Assembly: GCA_028704165.1 (NCBI GenBank)
Contig: JAQVLK010000012.1
Location: 1-33,239, forward strand
Length of the DNA: 33,239 bases
DNA from: Candidatus Altimarinota bacterium
Lineage (GTDB): Bacteria > Patescibacteriota > Gracilibacteria > RBG-16-42-10 > JAQVLK01
Direction: 5' to 3'
A model generated the notes under the pieces. The model ran no database searches. It was not told the origin of the DNA and worked only from the letters and a program-made list of their open reading frames with translations. A program made the translations under genes and the position numbers. Of this stretch, positions 1-7,424 are shown in pieces (position 1 is the stretch's first letter; every line of letters starts with the position of its first letter).

Positions 1-155
1 GGAGTGCCTACTACAATGTTGTTAGGTATCAAAGCTAGCTGCTTAGCTGGGATTGTAATTGTTTCACGAGCTAATAAGTCAAAGCCCACCGAACCGGCAG
101 TTTCGTACTGAGGCAATGGTAGCTCTTTGTCGAGGCGTTTTACTTGGACGTTCAT
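1..155 (-). CDS. dut: dUTP diphosphatase (dUTPase), N-terminal part, runs off the window
   Basis: The first 51 codons are present. They begin MNVQVKRLDKELPLPQYETA and continue into GSVGFDLLARETITIPAKQ, which matches the start of trimeric dUTPases: the KxLDxxLPLPxY opening and motif I (aGxxGxDLxA) with its metal-binding Asp. The enzyme hydrolyses dUTP to dUMP and pyrophosphate, keeping uracil out of DNA. The ATG at 155 is the natural start because homologues begin at this lysine-rich strand; no Shine-Dalgarno is visible before it. The rest of the gene, with motifs II-V, lies outside the window. dCTP deaminase shares the fold, but the LPLPxY opening favours dUTPase. Confidence 0.85.
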   Translation of the reverse strand, partial: MNVQVKRLDKELPLPQYETAGSVGFDLLARETITIPAKQLALIPNNIVVGT

Positions 156-162
156 GGGAAAA

Positions 163-241
163 AGTGGTTAGTGATTAGTGCTTAGTGGGAAAGAAGAAGC
201 ATGAAGTGATTTTACTAATCACTCTTCACTAAACACTATCA
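163..241. repeat. Inverted pair of degenerate heptamer arrays (TTAGTGN / ACTAANC)
   Basis: Three tandem heptamers TTAGTGA, TTAGTGC, TTAGTGG (168-188) are followed after 25 bases by ACTAATC, ACTCTTC, ACTAAAC, ACTATCA (214-241). The two blocks are approximate reverse complements and can fold into one long imperfect hairpin just upstream of the dUTPase start. Same architecture as the other word arrays in this window. Confidence 0.75.
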
Positions 242-301
242 AGGAGCCTAGTCAATTTACTAGAGAATACTCTGTATTACAATCTCATGTAGCACACCTC
301 T

Positions 302-592
302 TCACCAACCAATCTTCTCACAGATCGCACTCCATATTCGGTCAACAAATCCTAGCTTGGATCTATGGTTGCTTCCAAAATATATAAGCACTGCCTCATC
401 AAGTTCAATCTGCTCTGCCTCTGCAAAAGCATAGATTTCCCTGCAAGCTCTTCTGAACTTACTCGTGGTTAAAATTATTTTTATTCCTCGATCCTGTATT
501 ACTTCTCGAACACCATTCTCACACTCAATCATTTGCACCTCTTCCATTGGGATTAGAGTTATTAATTTATTCTTTGGGCGGGAGATTAACAC
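302..592 (-). CDS. Small hypothetical protein
   Basis: A 96-codon frame with a GTG start at 592; an in-frame ATG at 547 (MEEVQMIECENG...) would give 81 residues and is equally possible. It ends in TGA. The product is mixed alpha/beta by appearance, with an Arg-rich middle (TTSKFRRACREIYAFAEAEQ) and no signal peptide or membrane segment. I recognise no family. Sensible residue composition and lack of a competing frame make it plausible, but nothing in the context supports a function. It sits between a heptamer array and the structured intergenic region. Confidence 0.45.
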   Translation of the reverse strand: MLISRPKNKLITLIPMEEVQMIECENGVREVIQDRGIKIILTTSKFRRACREIYAFAEAEQIELDEAVLIYFGSNHRSKLGFVDRIWSAICEKIGW

Positions 593-735
593 AAGAGAAC
601 TAGCTTTTGCAATAAAATCCTAAGTAAAATCACTCCGTTTTAGCTAGTTTTCAACTATTATTACAAATACTTTAAAATATCATGTCAATCAGAGTTTTAG
701 TAGTACATTTACCTATTTAAACCGCTTATACGAGC

Positions 736-741
736 TATAAT
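736..741 (+). promoter_or_regulatory. Promoter -10 box (TATAAT) upstream of the structured region
   Basis: A perfect TATAAT at 736-741; the expected start of transcription is near 748. The -35 is weak (nothing close to TTGACA at 17 bases upstream). No reading frame follows, so it would drive a non-coding transcript. Confidence 0.5.
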
Positions 742-1163
742 ACTCAAATAAAGATTCTTAGCATTAGGGGTAGTCTTGGCAAGATGTTTGACAGCATAAA
801 ACTTGTTTGCTAGACTTGAATGAAAACTTCGGAAACAAAGAAACAAAAAAGATTTTCAAAAGTTCCTTCACAAAAATAAAAACAAAAACGTACTTACTTC
901 GCAGTTAGTCATAGACTGCTTGCGAGGTTCGTACCCACCACATTCTATCAAAAAGAAATCTGTGGCGGTGTAGCTATCAAGAGCCAGGCCTACTGATCCA
1001 GAGAAGCACCTACAATTGACTTTAAGTCTCGATCCGGCCTTACCTTTTCATAGCTAACCGGTGTGGATTTCCTTTAGCAGGAATTTGGTAAGGTGCACCT
1101 TATGGGGTTATATGAGCTAAAAATAATTTTTTATACAGCTTCAGCCTCGCACCTTACCTCCCA

Positions 1164-1188
1164 CCACTGTCGCTCGTGAGCGACGTGG
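1164..1188. repeat. 25-bp GC-rich palindromic repeat, copy 1
   Basis: Begins CCACTGTCGCTC and ends GAGCGACGTGG with a 2-base centre; the inner GTCGCTC/GAGCGAC arms are perfect. A copy differing at 3 positions lies inside the TrmB-like gene at 15538-15562. Confidence 0.8.
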
Positions 1189-1571
1189 CCCACCACTTTT
1201 ACCTTTCAGACTAGCTATTCCGTTAAATACGCTTAGCCGGTCCGATAATTTCCCCGCTCATTAACAATTCGTCCTTCATCAGGAGGAGACTCAAGTACAG
1301 AATTCATGTCATTCTGTGTTTAAGTCTCTACTTCCTGATGTAGCTTCCTGATCAGGCTTCTACTTGACCCCGATTTATCGGGGCAGCTTGATTTGTTGCT
1401 CACCTTCGGGAGAGTACAACATTGATAGAACGGTTTGGTGATTCTTCCTTAAACACCAAAAGGCAGTAGAGAAAAAGAGAATTGAGTTGATCAGTAACCA
1501 GTTTTCACCTTTTCTGTCCCCCTCAGCCCTTAATTTATCGGCTGATAGCATGGACAGAGAAAAACAAAAAT

Positions 1572-1597
1572 AAAAGGGCGGCGCAAGTCGCTTTTTT
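1572..1597 (+). terminator. Hairpin followed by T-run
   Basis: AAAAGGGCG (1572-1580) pairs with CGCTTTTTT (1589-1597), using two G-T pairs, around an 8-base loop. The T-run on the plus strand makes it a plausible intrinsic terminator for the structured region; the A-run on the other arm could serve the minus strand too. Confidence 0.55.
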
Positions 1598-1612
1598 ATT
1601 ATGCTAAAAAAA

Positions 1613-1740
1613 GGGATTAGGGTAGAGGGTTTAGGGTGGTAGGAAAATGGCTGCATTGTTATATTGTTCTATTGTTCCCTTGTTTCTCAACAATGTCTCT
1701 TATTTCTTAACAATATAACCATGTAACAAGATAACAATGT
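1613..1740. repeat. GGGNNNA heptamer array, then inverted octamer arrays (TTGTTNNN / AACAATNT)
   Basis: GGGATTA, GGGTAGA, GGGTTTA, GGGTGGT run in tandem at 1613-1640. They are followed by four octamers starting TTGTT (1656-1687) and, in the opposite sense, AACAATGT (1689), AACAATAT (1709), AACCATGT (1717), AACAAGAT (1725) and AACAATGT (1733). The TTGTT and AACAAT blocks can pair. The block ends 27 bases before the promoter of the TPR gene. Confidence 0.75.
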
Positions 1741-1767
1741 TTTTTAGTTCCGAAATTCGTCCCAAAC

Positions 1768-1776
1768 TGCTATATT
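1768..1776 (+). promoter_or_regulatory. Extended -10 promoter (TGC TATATT) of the TPR gene
   Basis: TGC (1768-1770) plus TATATT (1771-1776), 21 bases before the ATG at 1798; implies a leader of roughly 15 bases. No clear -35. Confidence 0.5.
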
Positions 1777-1797
1777 AATTCCGTTTAAAGTCCTCTC

Positions 1798-3336
1798 ATG
1801 AGAATCTCGAAAAAATCTGTCGCCTTGGTCATCTTTATAATTATTGCAATTGTAGTTCTCAGTTTGATCCTCAGTAGACAGCAATCATCGATCCTCACTC
1901 CTGAAAACGCTACCATTACCAGTCTCGAAAAGGCCGCTGAGCTAAACCCCACCTCGGCACCAGCTTACTTTACCTTGGGTGAAGCCTACTTCGCAGCCGA
2001 GAGGATAGATGAGTCATACGCCGCATATCAGAGAGCTTTTGAGCTTGATGCATCCTACGCTGAAGCTTATTACGGATTGGGGAAATACTTCTTACGCAAA
2101 AATGAAGCTGAGACGGCACTGGCAAAACTCGAAATTGCCAACAAGCTTTCACCGGAAAATACCGAGATAGTTTTTGAGCTTGCCAATGCCTACAAGGCCA
2201 ATGGAAAATTTCAAGAAGCAGAAACAGAGTACGAACTTGCCGCCAAGCTGGATCCTTTTCTCCTCAAGGCTTACTACAATTTAGGCGTGGTCCAGACTGA
2301 ACTGGGAAAACTTTCGGATGCTATTTTGAATTTCAAAAAAGCGCTCGCTGTTAATCCGGAAAGTGCTCTGACTTATTATGATCTAGGAGTTGCCTATCTA
2401 AAGGATAATCAGCCCGATCAAGCTATTAAGTCCAGCTTAGAAGCTCTGAAATGGGACCCCGGACTAGCCAGTTCACACAGAACTATCGGCAGTGCTTACC
2501 TGCAACTTGGGAAATTCCAAGACGCGCTGGATCACTATCTTGAAGCATTCCAAAGCAATCCTTACGATGCACTGCTCTTAAATAATATCGCCTATACCTA
2601 TCAACAACTGGGCGATTTGGCTGAAGCTGAAAACTACTATCTGCAAGCCATGGATCTTAATAAGAGTTGGGAAGAACCCTACTACAATCTGGGGATTTTA
2701 TATCTGAATCAAGGAGATAATGAAAAAGCGCTAACAAACCTCGAACAAGCTATCAAGCTGAATCCTTATTATTACGAGGCCTATACCAACCTAGGTGCTA
2801 TTTATCTAAAAGAACAAAACTTGCAACAAGCCGAGCAGACTTTTGAGAAGGTTTTGAAATTCCAACCGAACGATGCCGGAGTTTTGAGTAACTTGGGACT
2901 GATTGCCTATCAGCAAGAACAGTATGAAAAAGCCAAGCTCTACTTTGAGAAGGTCTTGCAGGAAAATCCTGAATCTGCGGAGGCTTATATCAACCTGGGG
3001 ATTATTCTCTTGGAGGAAGGAGACACTGAAACAGCTTTGGCATACGCTGAAGAAGCCGTTCGTTTGGCGCCGGAGATCGCACAGGCTCATCTCAATCTAG
3101 CGCTGCTGCTCTTCCGCGCGCAGGAATATCGCCGCGCGGCGCCAGAGTTTGAGCAAGCTCTCACGCTGGATCAAAACAATCTAGAAGCTTATCTCTATCT
3201 TGGCACTTGTTACAGTGCTATCGGAGAACTCAGTAAGGCGGCAGCAGCTCTGGAGAAAGGTTTACAAATTTTTCCTACAGAAGAAAGTCTTCGAACTAAA
3301 CTCAATGAGGTTTACGAGCAGTTGGGATTGAACTAA
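1798..3336 (+). CDS. Membrane-anchored tetratricopeptide-repeat protein
   Basis: 512 residues. A basic N-terminus (MRISKKS) precedes one hydrophobic helix (about 8-25, rich in V/I/L), which acts as a signal anchor and places the rest outside the membrane. From about residue 48 to the C-terminus there are 13 consecutive 34-residue TPR units without a single gap, each with the W/Y-LG-Y/A-F-A-P pattern, plus a partial 14th. Such solenoids are protein-binding scaffolds, often for envelope, pilus or secretion machinery; the partner is not shown by the sequence. The start is set by the promoter 22 bases upstream and by the Lys-rich signal anchor. It precedes a histidine phosphatase with its own promoter, so no operon is implied. 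Confidence 0.9.
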   Translation: MRISKKSVALVIFIIIAIVVLSLILSRQQSSILTPENATITSLEKAAELNPTSAPAYFTLGEAYFAAERIDESYAAYQRAFELDASYAEAYYGLGKYFLRKNEAETALAKLEIANKLSPENTEIVFELANAYKANGKFQEAETEYELAAKLDPFLLKAYYNLGVVQTELGKLSDAILNFKKALAVNPESALTYYDLGVAYLKDNQPDQAIKSSLEALKWDPGLASSHRTIGSAYLQLGKFQDALDHYLEAFQSNPYDALLLNNIAYTYQQLGDLAEAENYYLQAMDLNKSWEEPYYNLGILYLNQGDNEKALTNLEQAIKLNPYYYEAYTNLGAIYLKEQNLQQAEQTFEKVLKFQPNDAGVLSNLGLIAYQQEQYEKAKLYFEKVLQENPESAEAYINLGIILLEEGDTETALAYAEEAVRLAPEIAQAHLNLALLLFRAQEYRRAAPEFEQALTLDQNNLEAYLYLGTCYSAIGELSKAAAALEKGLQIFPTEESLRTKLNEVYEQLGLN

Positions 3337-3357
3337 GAAGCTTCATATTCCACTCAG

Positions 3358-3383
3358 CCTCCTTCGCTAAAGCTTCGGCGCGG
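3358..3383. repeat. GC-rich palindromic repeat (CCTTCGCT..AGCTTCGG type), copy 1
   Basis: Contains CCTTCGCTAAAGCTTCGGCG. It folds as GCT/AGC and CC/GG helices around TTC/TTC. A reverse-oriented relative lies at 24303-24334 beyond the PKD gene. Both copies sit just downstream of a gene. Confidence 0.65.
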
Positions 3384-3429
3384 TTTCTCGTTCACTGTGC
3401 TCACTCACCTTTCTCAGAGTACGTCTCTT

Positions 3430-3438
3430 TGCTATATT
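3430..3438 (+). promoter_or_regulatory. Extended -10 promoter (TGC TATATT) of the histidine phosphatase gene
   Basis: TGC at 3430-3432 and TATATT at 3433-3438. The start codon is about 85 bases downstream, so the transcript carries the heptamer array 3470-3521 in its leader. Confidence 0.45.
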
Positions 3439-3469
3439 GAAGACCCTTCCTGGAATTAAAAATGAAAAG

Positions 3470-3521
3470 TTCAAAATTCAAAATAATTTCATTTTTAATC
3501 TTTAATTTTAAATTTTGCATT
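3470..3521. repeat. Inverted heptamer arrays (TTCAAAA / TTTAATT)
   Basis: TTCAAAA twice (3470-3483), then TTTCATT, TTTAATC, TTTAATT, TTAAATT, TTGCATT in phase (3487-3521). The two halves can pair and would put the phosphatase start just 3' of a leader hairpin. Confidence 0.7.
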
Positions 3522-3523
3522 TA

Positions 3524-4072
3524 GTGAAGCTTTTCCTCGTCCGACATGGCGAAACTGACTGGAACGTCAATCAACTTTTTCAAGGACAGACTGATGTGCC
3601 TTTGAATGAAAATGGTTTAAGCCAAGCTGAAGACTTAGCTTTTAAGTTAAAAGATGAAGGTTTTGATGCTATTTTTTCTTCGGATCTCCAGAGAGCTCTT
3701 GCTACAGCCACGATTATCAACGGCTACCATGATCTAAAAATTCAGGAAACTAAACTTCTGCGCGAAAAAAACTTCGGCGAAATGGAAGGGAAATTGCGTG
3801 AAGAAGTCGAGAAAGCACATCCGCAATATTTTCTGCAAGAGGGCGGTGTAAGCTTGGATTATGTGATCCCCGGTGGAGAGAGTTGGAATGCGGTTTACTC
3901 CAGAGTCAAAAAGTTCTTTGCCGCTTTGAAGAAACAAGATTACAAGCAAGTTTTGCTAGTCGCACACGGAGGAGTTATTCGTTCCTACTTTCACCTTATC
4001 AAAGGATTAAGTAAGGCTGAAATTCGCGAAATTCCCATGCCAAACTGTGCGGTGTTTGAAGAAACTTTGTAA
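3524..4072 (+). CDS. Histidine phosphatase (phosphoglycerate mutase-like) family protein
   Basis: 182 residues from GTG 3524 (MKLFLVRHGETDWN). An upstream in-frame TTG (3515) lies inside a heptamer array and is less likely. The RHG motif carries the catalytic His; LFQGQTDVPLNENGLSQA, the S-S-DLQRALATA segment, the acidic LREKNFGEMEG and the second catalytic His in VAHGGVIR complete the branch-1 histidine phosphatase pattern. Members remove phosphate from sugar phosphates, nucleotides or cobalamin precursors, or act as cofactor-independent relatives of phosphoglycerate mutase. Length (about 180-200) fits the broad phosphatase group, not glycolytic dPGM (about 250). The substrate cannot be read from sequence. 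Confidence 0.88.
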   Translation: MKLFLVRHGETDWNVNQLFQGQTDVPLNENGLSQAEDLAFKLKDEGFDAIFSSDLQRALATATIINGYHDLKIQETKLLREKNFGEMEGKLREEVEKAHPQYFLQEGGVSLDYVIPGGESWNAVYSRVKKFFAALKKQDYKQVLLVAHGGVIRSYFHLIKGLSKAEIREIPMPNCAVFEETL

Positions 4073-4153
4073 TAGATTTCTTGTATTTATTCGCAGCATT
4101 CGCATGCATTTGTAGATTCGTATCGCGCAGAGTACCCCGAACTAAAAATAATA

Positions 4154-6331
4154 ATGAGCTACTTAAATAATTTGAATCCCGCGCAACTAGAAGCCGTCCA
4201 GCAGGTCAAAGGACCTGTGCTAATTCTGGCAGGTGCCGGTAGTGGCAAAACCATGGCTATGACTTATCGTATCGCCTATTTGATCAGAGAAGTTGGTATC
4301 AAGCCCCATGAAATCTTGGCCGTAACTTTCACGAATAAGGCGGCCGGCGAGATGCGCAGTCGCGTTGAGAAATTGATCCCGTCTGAGGCAACAAGCTTGC
4401 CTGTCATTGGAACTTTTCATGCTATTTGCGCCCGTTTTCTACGAGTTGAAATCGAGAGACTTGGTTATCAAAAAAACTTTGTGATTTACGATGCAGCTGA
4501 TCAAAAAAATCTGGTCAAACAAGTTATGGAAGACCTCAAATTTGATAAGCAAAGGACCTCGCCGGCCGCCGTCCTAAACCATATTTCCACAGCCAAAAAC
4601 GAGCTGATTGATCCCGTGAAGTACAAGGAACTAAGCTTGGATCATTTTACTGAAATCGTCTCTCAAGTTTATCCAGTTTATCAGAGAAGATTGAAGGAAA
4701 ATAATGCGCTCGATTTTGATGATCTAATCATGAAATGCGTAGAACTCTTTCGCGAACATCCGGAAATCTTGGATAAATACCAAGAGCGTTTCAAATTTAT
4801 TAACGTGGATGAATATCAAGACACCAATCATGCCCAGTACACTTGGGTCCGCTTACTGGCTGAAAAGTATCGTAATATCTGTGTGGTCGGCGATGACTGG
4901 CAATCGATTTATAGGTGGCGAGGAGCTGATATGCGTAATATTCTGAACTTTGAGAGTGATTATCCAGAAGCTAAAAAGATCAAGTTGGAACAAAATTATC
5001 GTTCAACCCAAACCATTCTGGACGCGGCCCATGCTATCATTGAGAAAAATCAAAAACGTACTGACAAGAAACTTTGGACTGAATGTCTTGGTGGAGACAG
5101 TATCAAAATTATTGAAGCAACCGATGAGCGTCACGAAGGAGATCTCATCACCCAAGAGATCGAATCACAAGGAGGAGAGTATCGTGATTATGTCGTGCTC
5201 TATCGCACCAACGCTCAGTCGCGTGCGCTAGAAGAAGCCTTTTTACGAGCCGGTATCCCTTACAAGATCGTAGGTGGCATCAAGTTTTACGAACGAAAAG
5301 AGATTAAGGACGTACTGGCTTACTTGCACTTAATCTTAAATTCTAATGATAACTTAGCTTTTGAGAGAATACTCAACGTACCAGCACGTAAGATTGGTAA
5401 AACCAGCTTTGAGAAATTGCATAAAACCTCTCAACAGCTAAAGCAAAGTCTCTTTGAATTTTGTCAGCAGCAAGAAGTTCTCGAGAATCTACTGGGTTCA
5501 ACTGCCAAACGTATTTTGGATTTTGTGAAGCTGATCAAGGAACTGCAGAAGAAAAGTGAGAAACTGACAGCTTCCAAGATTATTGAGCTAGCACTGAATA
5601 AAACAGGTTACCGCAACTATCTCCTGGACGGGACCGCTGAAGGTGAAGAGCGCTTTGAAAACGTCGAGGAACTTTTGTCTGTTTCCAGTAAGTACGATGA
5701 GCTCAAACCGATCGAGTCACTAGCTAGTTTTTTGGAAGAAGTCGCCCTAATTACTGATCTGGATCAGGTCAATGAGGAAGATAACGCTGTCACGCTGATG
5801 ACTTTGCATGCCGCCAAGGGACTGGAGTTCCGCGTCGTCTTCATGGCCGGACTGGAAGAAAATATCATGCCCCATTCACGCAGCCAGACTGACCCGGAGG
5901 AAGCCGAAGAAGAACGTCGTCTTTGTTATGTCGGTATCACCCGTGCCAAAGATCAACTCTACATGATAGCCTCTCAACAACGCATGCTCTGGGGTAGCGT
6001 CCAATTCAATCAACCTTCCAGATATTTGAGTGAGCTACCGGCAGAACTGGTTGAGTACCATTCCTCCTATCAAGAATCTACCAATATTCGTGGGATCAAA
6101 GACAGCCGTAGTGGAGAGATTGTCATTCCAAACTATGATCGCAATGAACATAAAGTTAAACGCACAAAAGACGCCAAAGCTCCCTTCTCGGACGGAGAAA
6201 AAGTCACGCATCCTTCTTTTGGCAAAGGTATTGTAGTTGAGGTCAAAGGTGATATTGTGACCGTGGCCTTCAAGAAAGCTGGTATCAAGAAACTGGTTGC
6301 CAGTGTAGCGCCGCTGACGTTAGCTAGTTAG
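4154..6331 (+). CDS. pcrA: PcrA/UvrD-type superfamily 1A DNA helicase
   Basis: 725 residues, the usual size. Motifs in order: Q-motif LNPAQLEAV; Walker A GAGSGKT with Lys32; motif Ia TFTNKAAGEM; motif II VDEYQDTN; motif III GDDWQSIYRWRGA; motif IV LEQNYRST; motif V LMTLHAAKGLEF; motif VI CYVGITRAK. The C-terminus (about 670-720, SDGEKVTHPSFGKGIVVEV...) is the Tudor-like domain that in PcrA/UvrD contacts RNA polymerase. It unwinds DNA 3'-5' in nucleotide-excision and mismatch repair and in clearing stalled polymerases and recombinases. ATG 4154 is the only start placing the Q-motif at the N-terminus. The 81-base gap before it carries ATTCGCA-type word repeats (about 4089-4122). Confidence 0.96.
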   Translation: MSYLNNLNPAQLEAVQQVKGPVLILAGAGSGKTMAMTYRIAYLIREVGIKPHEILAVTFTNKAAGEMRSRVEKLIPSEATSLPVIGTFHAICARFLRVEIERLGYQKNFVIYDAADQKNLVKQVMEDLKFDKQRTSPAAVLNHISTAKNELIDPVKYKELSLDHFTEIVSQVYPVYQRRLKENNALDFDDLIMKCVELFREHPEILDKYQERFKFINVDEYQDTNHAQYTWVRLLAEKYRNICVVGDDWQSIYRWRGADMRNILNFESDYPEAKKIKLEQNYRSTQTILDAAHAIIEKNQKRTDKKLWTECLGGDSIKIIEATDERHEGDLITQEIESQGGEYRDYVVLYRTNAQSRALEEAFLRAGIPYKIVGGIKFYERKEIKDVLAYLHLILNSNDNLAFERILNVPARKIGKTSFEKLHKTSQQLKQSLFEFCQQQEVLENLLGSTAKRILDFVKLIKELQKKSEKLTASKIIELALNKTGYRNYLLDGTAEGEERFENVEELLSVSSKYDELKPIESLASFLEEVALITDLDQVNEEDNAVTLMTLHAAKGLEFRVVFMAGLEENIMPHSRSQTDPEEAEEERRLCYVGITRAKDQLYMIASQQRMLWGSVQFNQPSRYLSELPAELVEYHSSYQESTNIRGIKDSRSGEIVIPNYDRNEHKVKRTKDAKAPFSDGEKVTHPSFGKGIVVEVKGDIVTVAFKKAGIKKLVASVAPLTLAS

Positions 6332-6380
6332 CTTTTTAGCTATTTAGGAAAACTGCCTTTAATCTTTCCTTAATGTTTTG

Positions 6381-6404
6381 ATGTTAAGATAATTTCCTTA
6401 ACAT
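6381..6404. promoter_or_regulatory. Perfect 8-bp inverted repeat just before the IVP-family start codon
   Basis: ATGTTAAG (6381-6388) and CTTAACAT (6397-6404) flank an 8-base spacer and end 7 bases before ATG 6412. It could be an operator for a dimeric DNA-binding protein or a leader hairpin that covers the start. A related CCTTAATGTT lies at 6368-6377. Confidence 0.4.
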
Positions 6405-6411
6405 TTTCACA

Positions 6412-6780
6412 ATGATTCACAGTTACAAAGATTTAGAAGTATGGAAAAGAGCAATGACGCTTACTGAAGAAGTTTATGAAATAACAGCGAGTTTCCCAAC
6501 CGAAGAAAAGTACGGGCTAACATCCCAAATCAGGAGATCGGCCTTATCAATACCCTCAAACATTGCAGAAGGACGCTACCGTTTTGGAAAAAAAGATTTT
6601 GTAAGATTTCTAAGATACTCATATTCTTCAGGAGCTGAACTGGGAACTCAAATAGAATTAAGTAAAAGGCTTGCGGCAACTAGGAAGCTGGATTACTCTA
6701 AAGTCGATGAGCTGCTAGAAGAAGTTATGAAAATGCTAAACGTAATGATTAACAAATTAATTCCCAGAACCTACCACTAA
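6412..6780 (+). CDS. Four-helix-bundle protein, 23S rRNA intervening-sequence (IVP) family
   Basis: 122 residues. It opens with YKDLEVWKRAM and contains the family core FPTEEKYGLTSQIRRSALSI followed by PSNIAEG, and a C-terminal amphipathic helix. These small proteins form pentameric four-helix bundles; they were first found in open reading frames of 23S rRNA intervening sequences and are also widespread as free-standing genes in CPR and Bacteroidetes. Their molecular role is not settled. Here the gene is not inside an rRNA gene. Immediately upstream is a perfect inverted repeat (6381-6404), downstream a TTAGCTA array. Single-gene unit by appearance. Confidence 0.92.
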   Translation: MIHSYKDLEVWKRAMTLTEEVYEITASFPTEEKYGLTSQIRRSALSIPSNIAEGRYRFGKKDFVRFLRYSYSSGAELGTQIELSKRLAATRKLDYSKVDELLEEVMKMLNVMINKLIPRTYH

Positions 6781-6836
6781 TTAGCTAAGCAGCTAGTTAG
6801 GCACGAAGCGCCCCCTTTGGGGCTAAATAGCTAATC
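6781..6836. repeat. TTAGCTA octamer array enclosing a GCCCC/GGGGC hairpin
   Basis: TTAGCTAAGCAGCTAGTTAG (6781-6800) and GCTAAATAGCTAATCA (6822-6837) are imperfect inverted blocks around the perfect hairpin GCCCC (6810-6814) CTTT GGGGC (6819-6823). It fills the whole gap between the IVP gene and the CYTH gene. A shorter TAGTTAGCTTTTTAGCTA block follows the helicase stop at 6326-6343. Confidence 0.7.
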
Positions 6837-7424
6837 ATGACCGAAAAAGAGTTAAAATACATCGCTCCCTTAGAGAATATTCAAAAATTCTTGAGTTCCG
6901 CTGACCACAAAAGTAAAGTCACCCAGAGTTATTTTGATGATGAGCAAGTGACCGAGATTATCAAGCAATTTGAAATGCAGCTTCCCGAAAAAGTAAGTCA
7001 TGCTAGTGCCAGAGTGCGCAAGGAAGAAATACCGGACCTTGTTAGCTATGTGCTCTGCGTTAAAGGAAAGATTGAAGGAGCAGAGACCAGCGATCGCTTC
7101 GAAGATGAACTGGAGCTTGAAGCTGAAGACTATGAGCGATTAGAAAAGGAAGCTAAAAATGGCACCATTATTAAAACTCGTTACTACTTCATAGTAGGGA
7201 TCGATGCTTATCCGGCCGAGTTAACAGTTGATATTTTTCATTTTATTGGAGGGAAGAAACAGGAATGGAAATACGCCATGATCGAAGTCGAGTATGACGA
7301 TGATGGGATGAAGGAAGCTTTGAGAGATGGCAAACATGATTTGGAGATCTTGCAATCTGCCACGGAAGTGACAGGGGATAAACAGTTTACAAATAAAGCC
7401 TTGGCGCAAAAATTACCCAGTTAA
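6837..7424 (+). CDS. CYTH-like domain protein (triphosphate tunnel metalloenzyme fold)
   Basis: 195 residues. The pattern fits the CYTH/TTM fold: an N-terminal TEKELKYIAP strand in place of EIERKFLV, the basic strand ASARVRKE, a LCVKGK strand, the acidic EDELELEAEDY strand, KTRYYF, AELTVDIFHF and the acidic MIEVEYDDD strand. Members bind metal and a triphosphate inside a beta-barrel and act as inorganic triphosphatases, thiamine triphosphatases or adenylate cyclases. The classical first ExExK is degenerate here, so activity is uncertain. The stop overlaps the stop of the convergent gene at 7421. Confidence 0.72.
   Translation: MTEKELKYIAPLENIQKFLSSADHKSKVTQSYFDDEQVTEIIKQFEMQLPEKVSHASARVRKEEIPDLVSYVLCVKGKIEGAETSDRFEDELELEAEDYERLEKEAKNGTIIKTRYYFIVGIDAYPAELTVDIFHFIGGKKQEWKYAMIEVEYDDDGMKEALRDGKHDLEILQSATEVTGDKQFTNKALAQKLPS

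Larger units (their letters stand above)
748..1597 (+). ncRNA. Candidate large structured non-coding RNA (or two adjacent RNAs); also the description of the gene-free stretch 593-1797
   Basis: No convincing gene lies in 593-1797. Between a TATAAT box (736) and a hairpin plus T-run (1572-1597) there is a dense series of perfect or near-perfect helices: 901-905/915-919; 936-942/961-970; 1087-1096/1149-1158 (10 bp perfect); 1169-1175/1178-1184; a nested arm 1277-1291/1323-1340 capped by 1297-1303/1311-1317; 1368-1374/1377-1383 (7 bp, CCCCGAT/ATCGGGG); 1434-1440/1454-1460; and a nested arm 1510-1519/1552-1563 enclosing 1523-1528/1540-1545. An H-type pseudoknot is possible at 822-866. The first ~400 bases have a tmRNA-like order (see findings), but I could not find the matching 3' T-arm and acceptor strand. 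RNase P, SRP and tRNA signatures were not found. Extent and strand are inferred from the flanking promoter and terminator. Confidence 0.4.

Noticed and set aside
748..1600. RNase P RNA, SRP RNA or tRNA genes in the structured region
   Set aside because: No GAGGAAAGTCC/ACAGAA core of RNase P, no GGAAG-tetraloop SRP core, and no GGTTCGA T-loop with a matching acceptor stem on either strand.
1375..1656. 93-codon open frame on the minus strand
   Set aside because: It lies over the terminator hairpin, word arrays and nested stems of the structured region, has an odd composition and no start context; it is most likely chance.
3515..3523. TTG 3515 as start of the histidine phosphatase
   Set aside because: The TTG is part of a TTTAATT-type heptamer array; family members start at the strand that follows GTG 3524.
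7421..7424. Overlapping stop codons of convergent genes (also 32064-32067) as a special signal
   Set aside because: TTAA-type overlap of opposite TAA/TAG stops is common in compact genomes and needs no further explanation.
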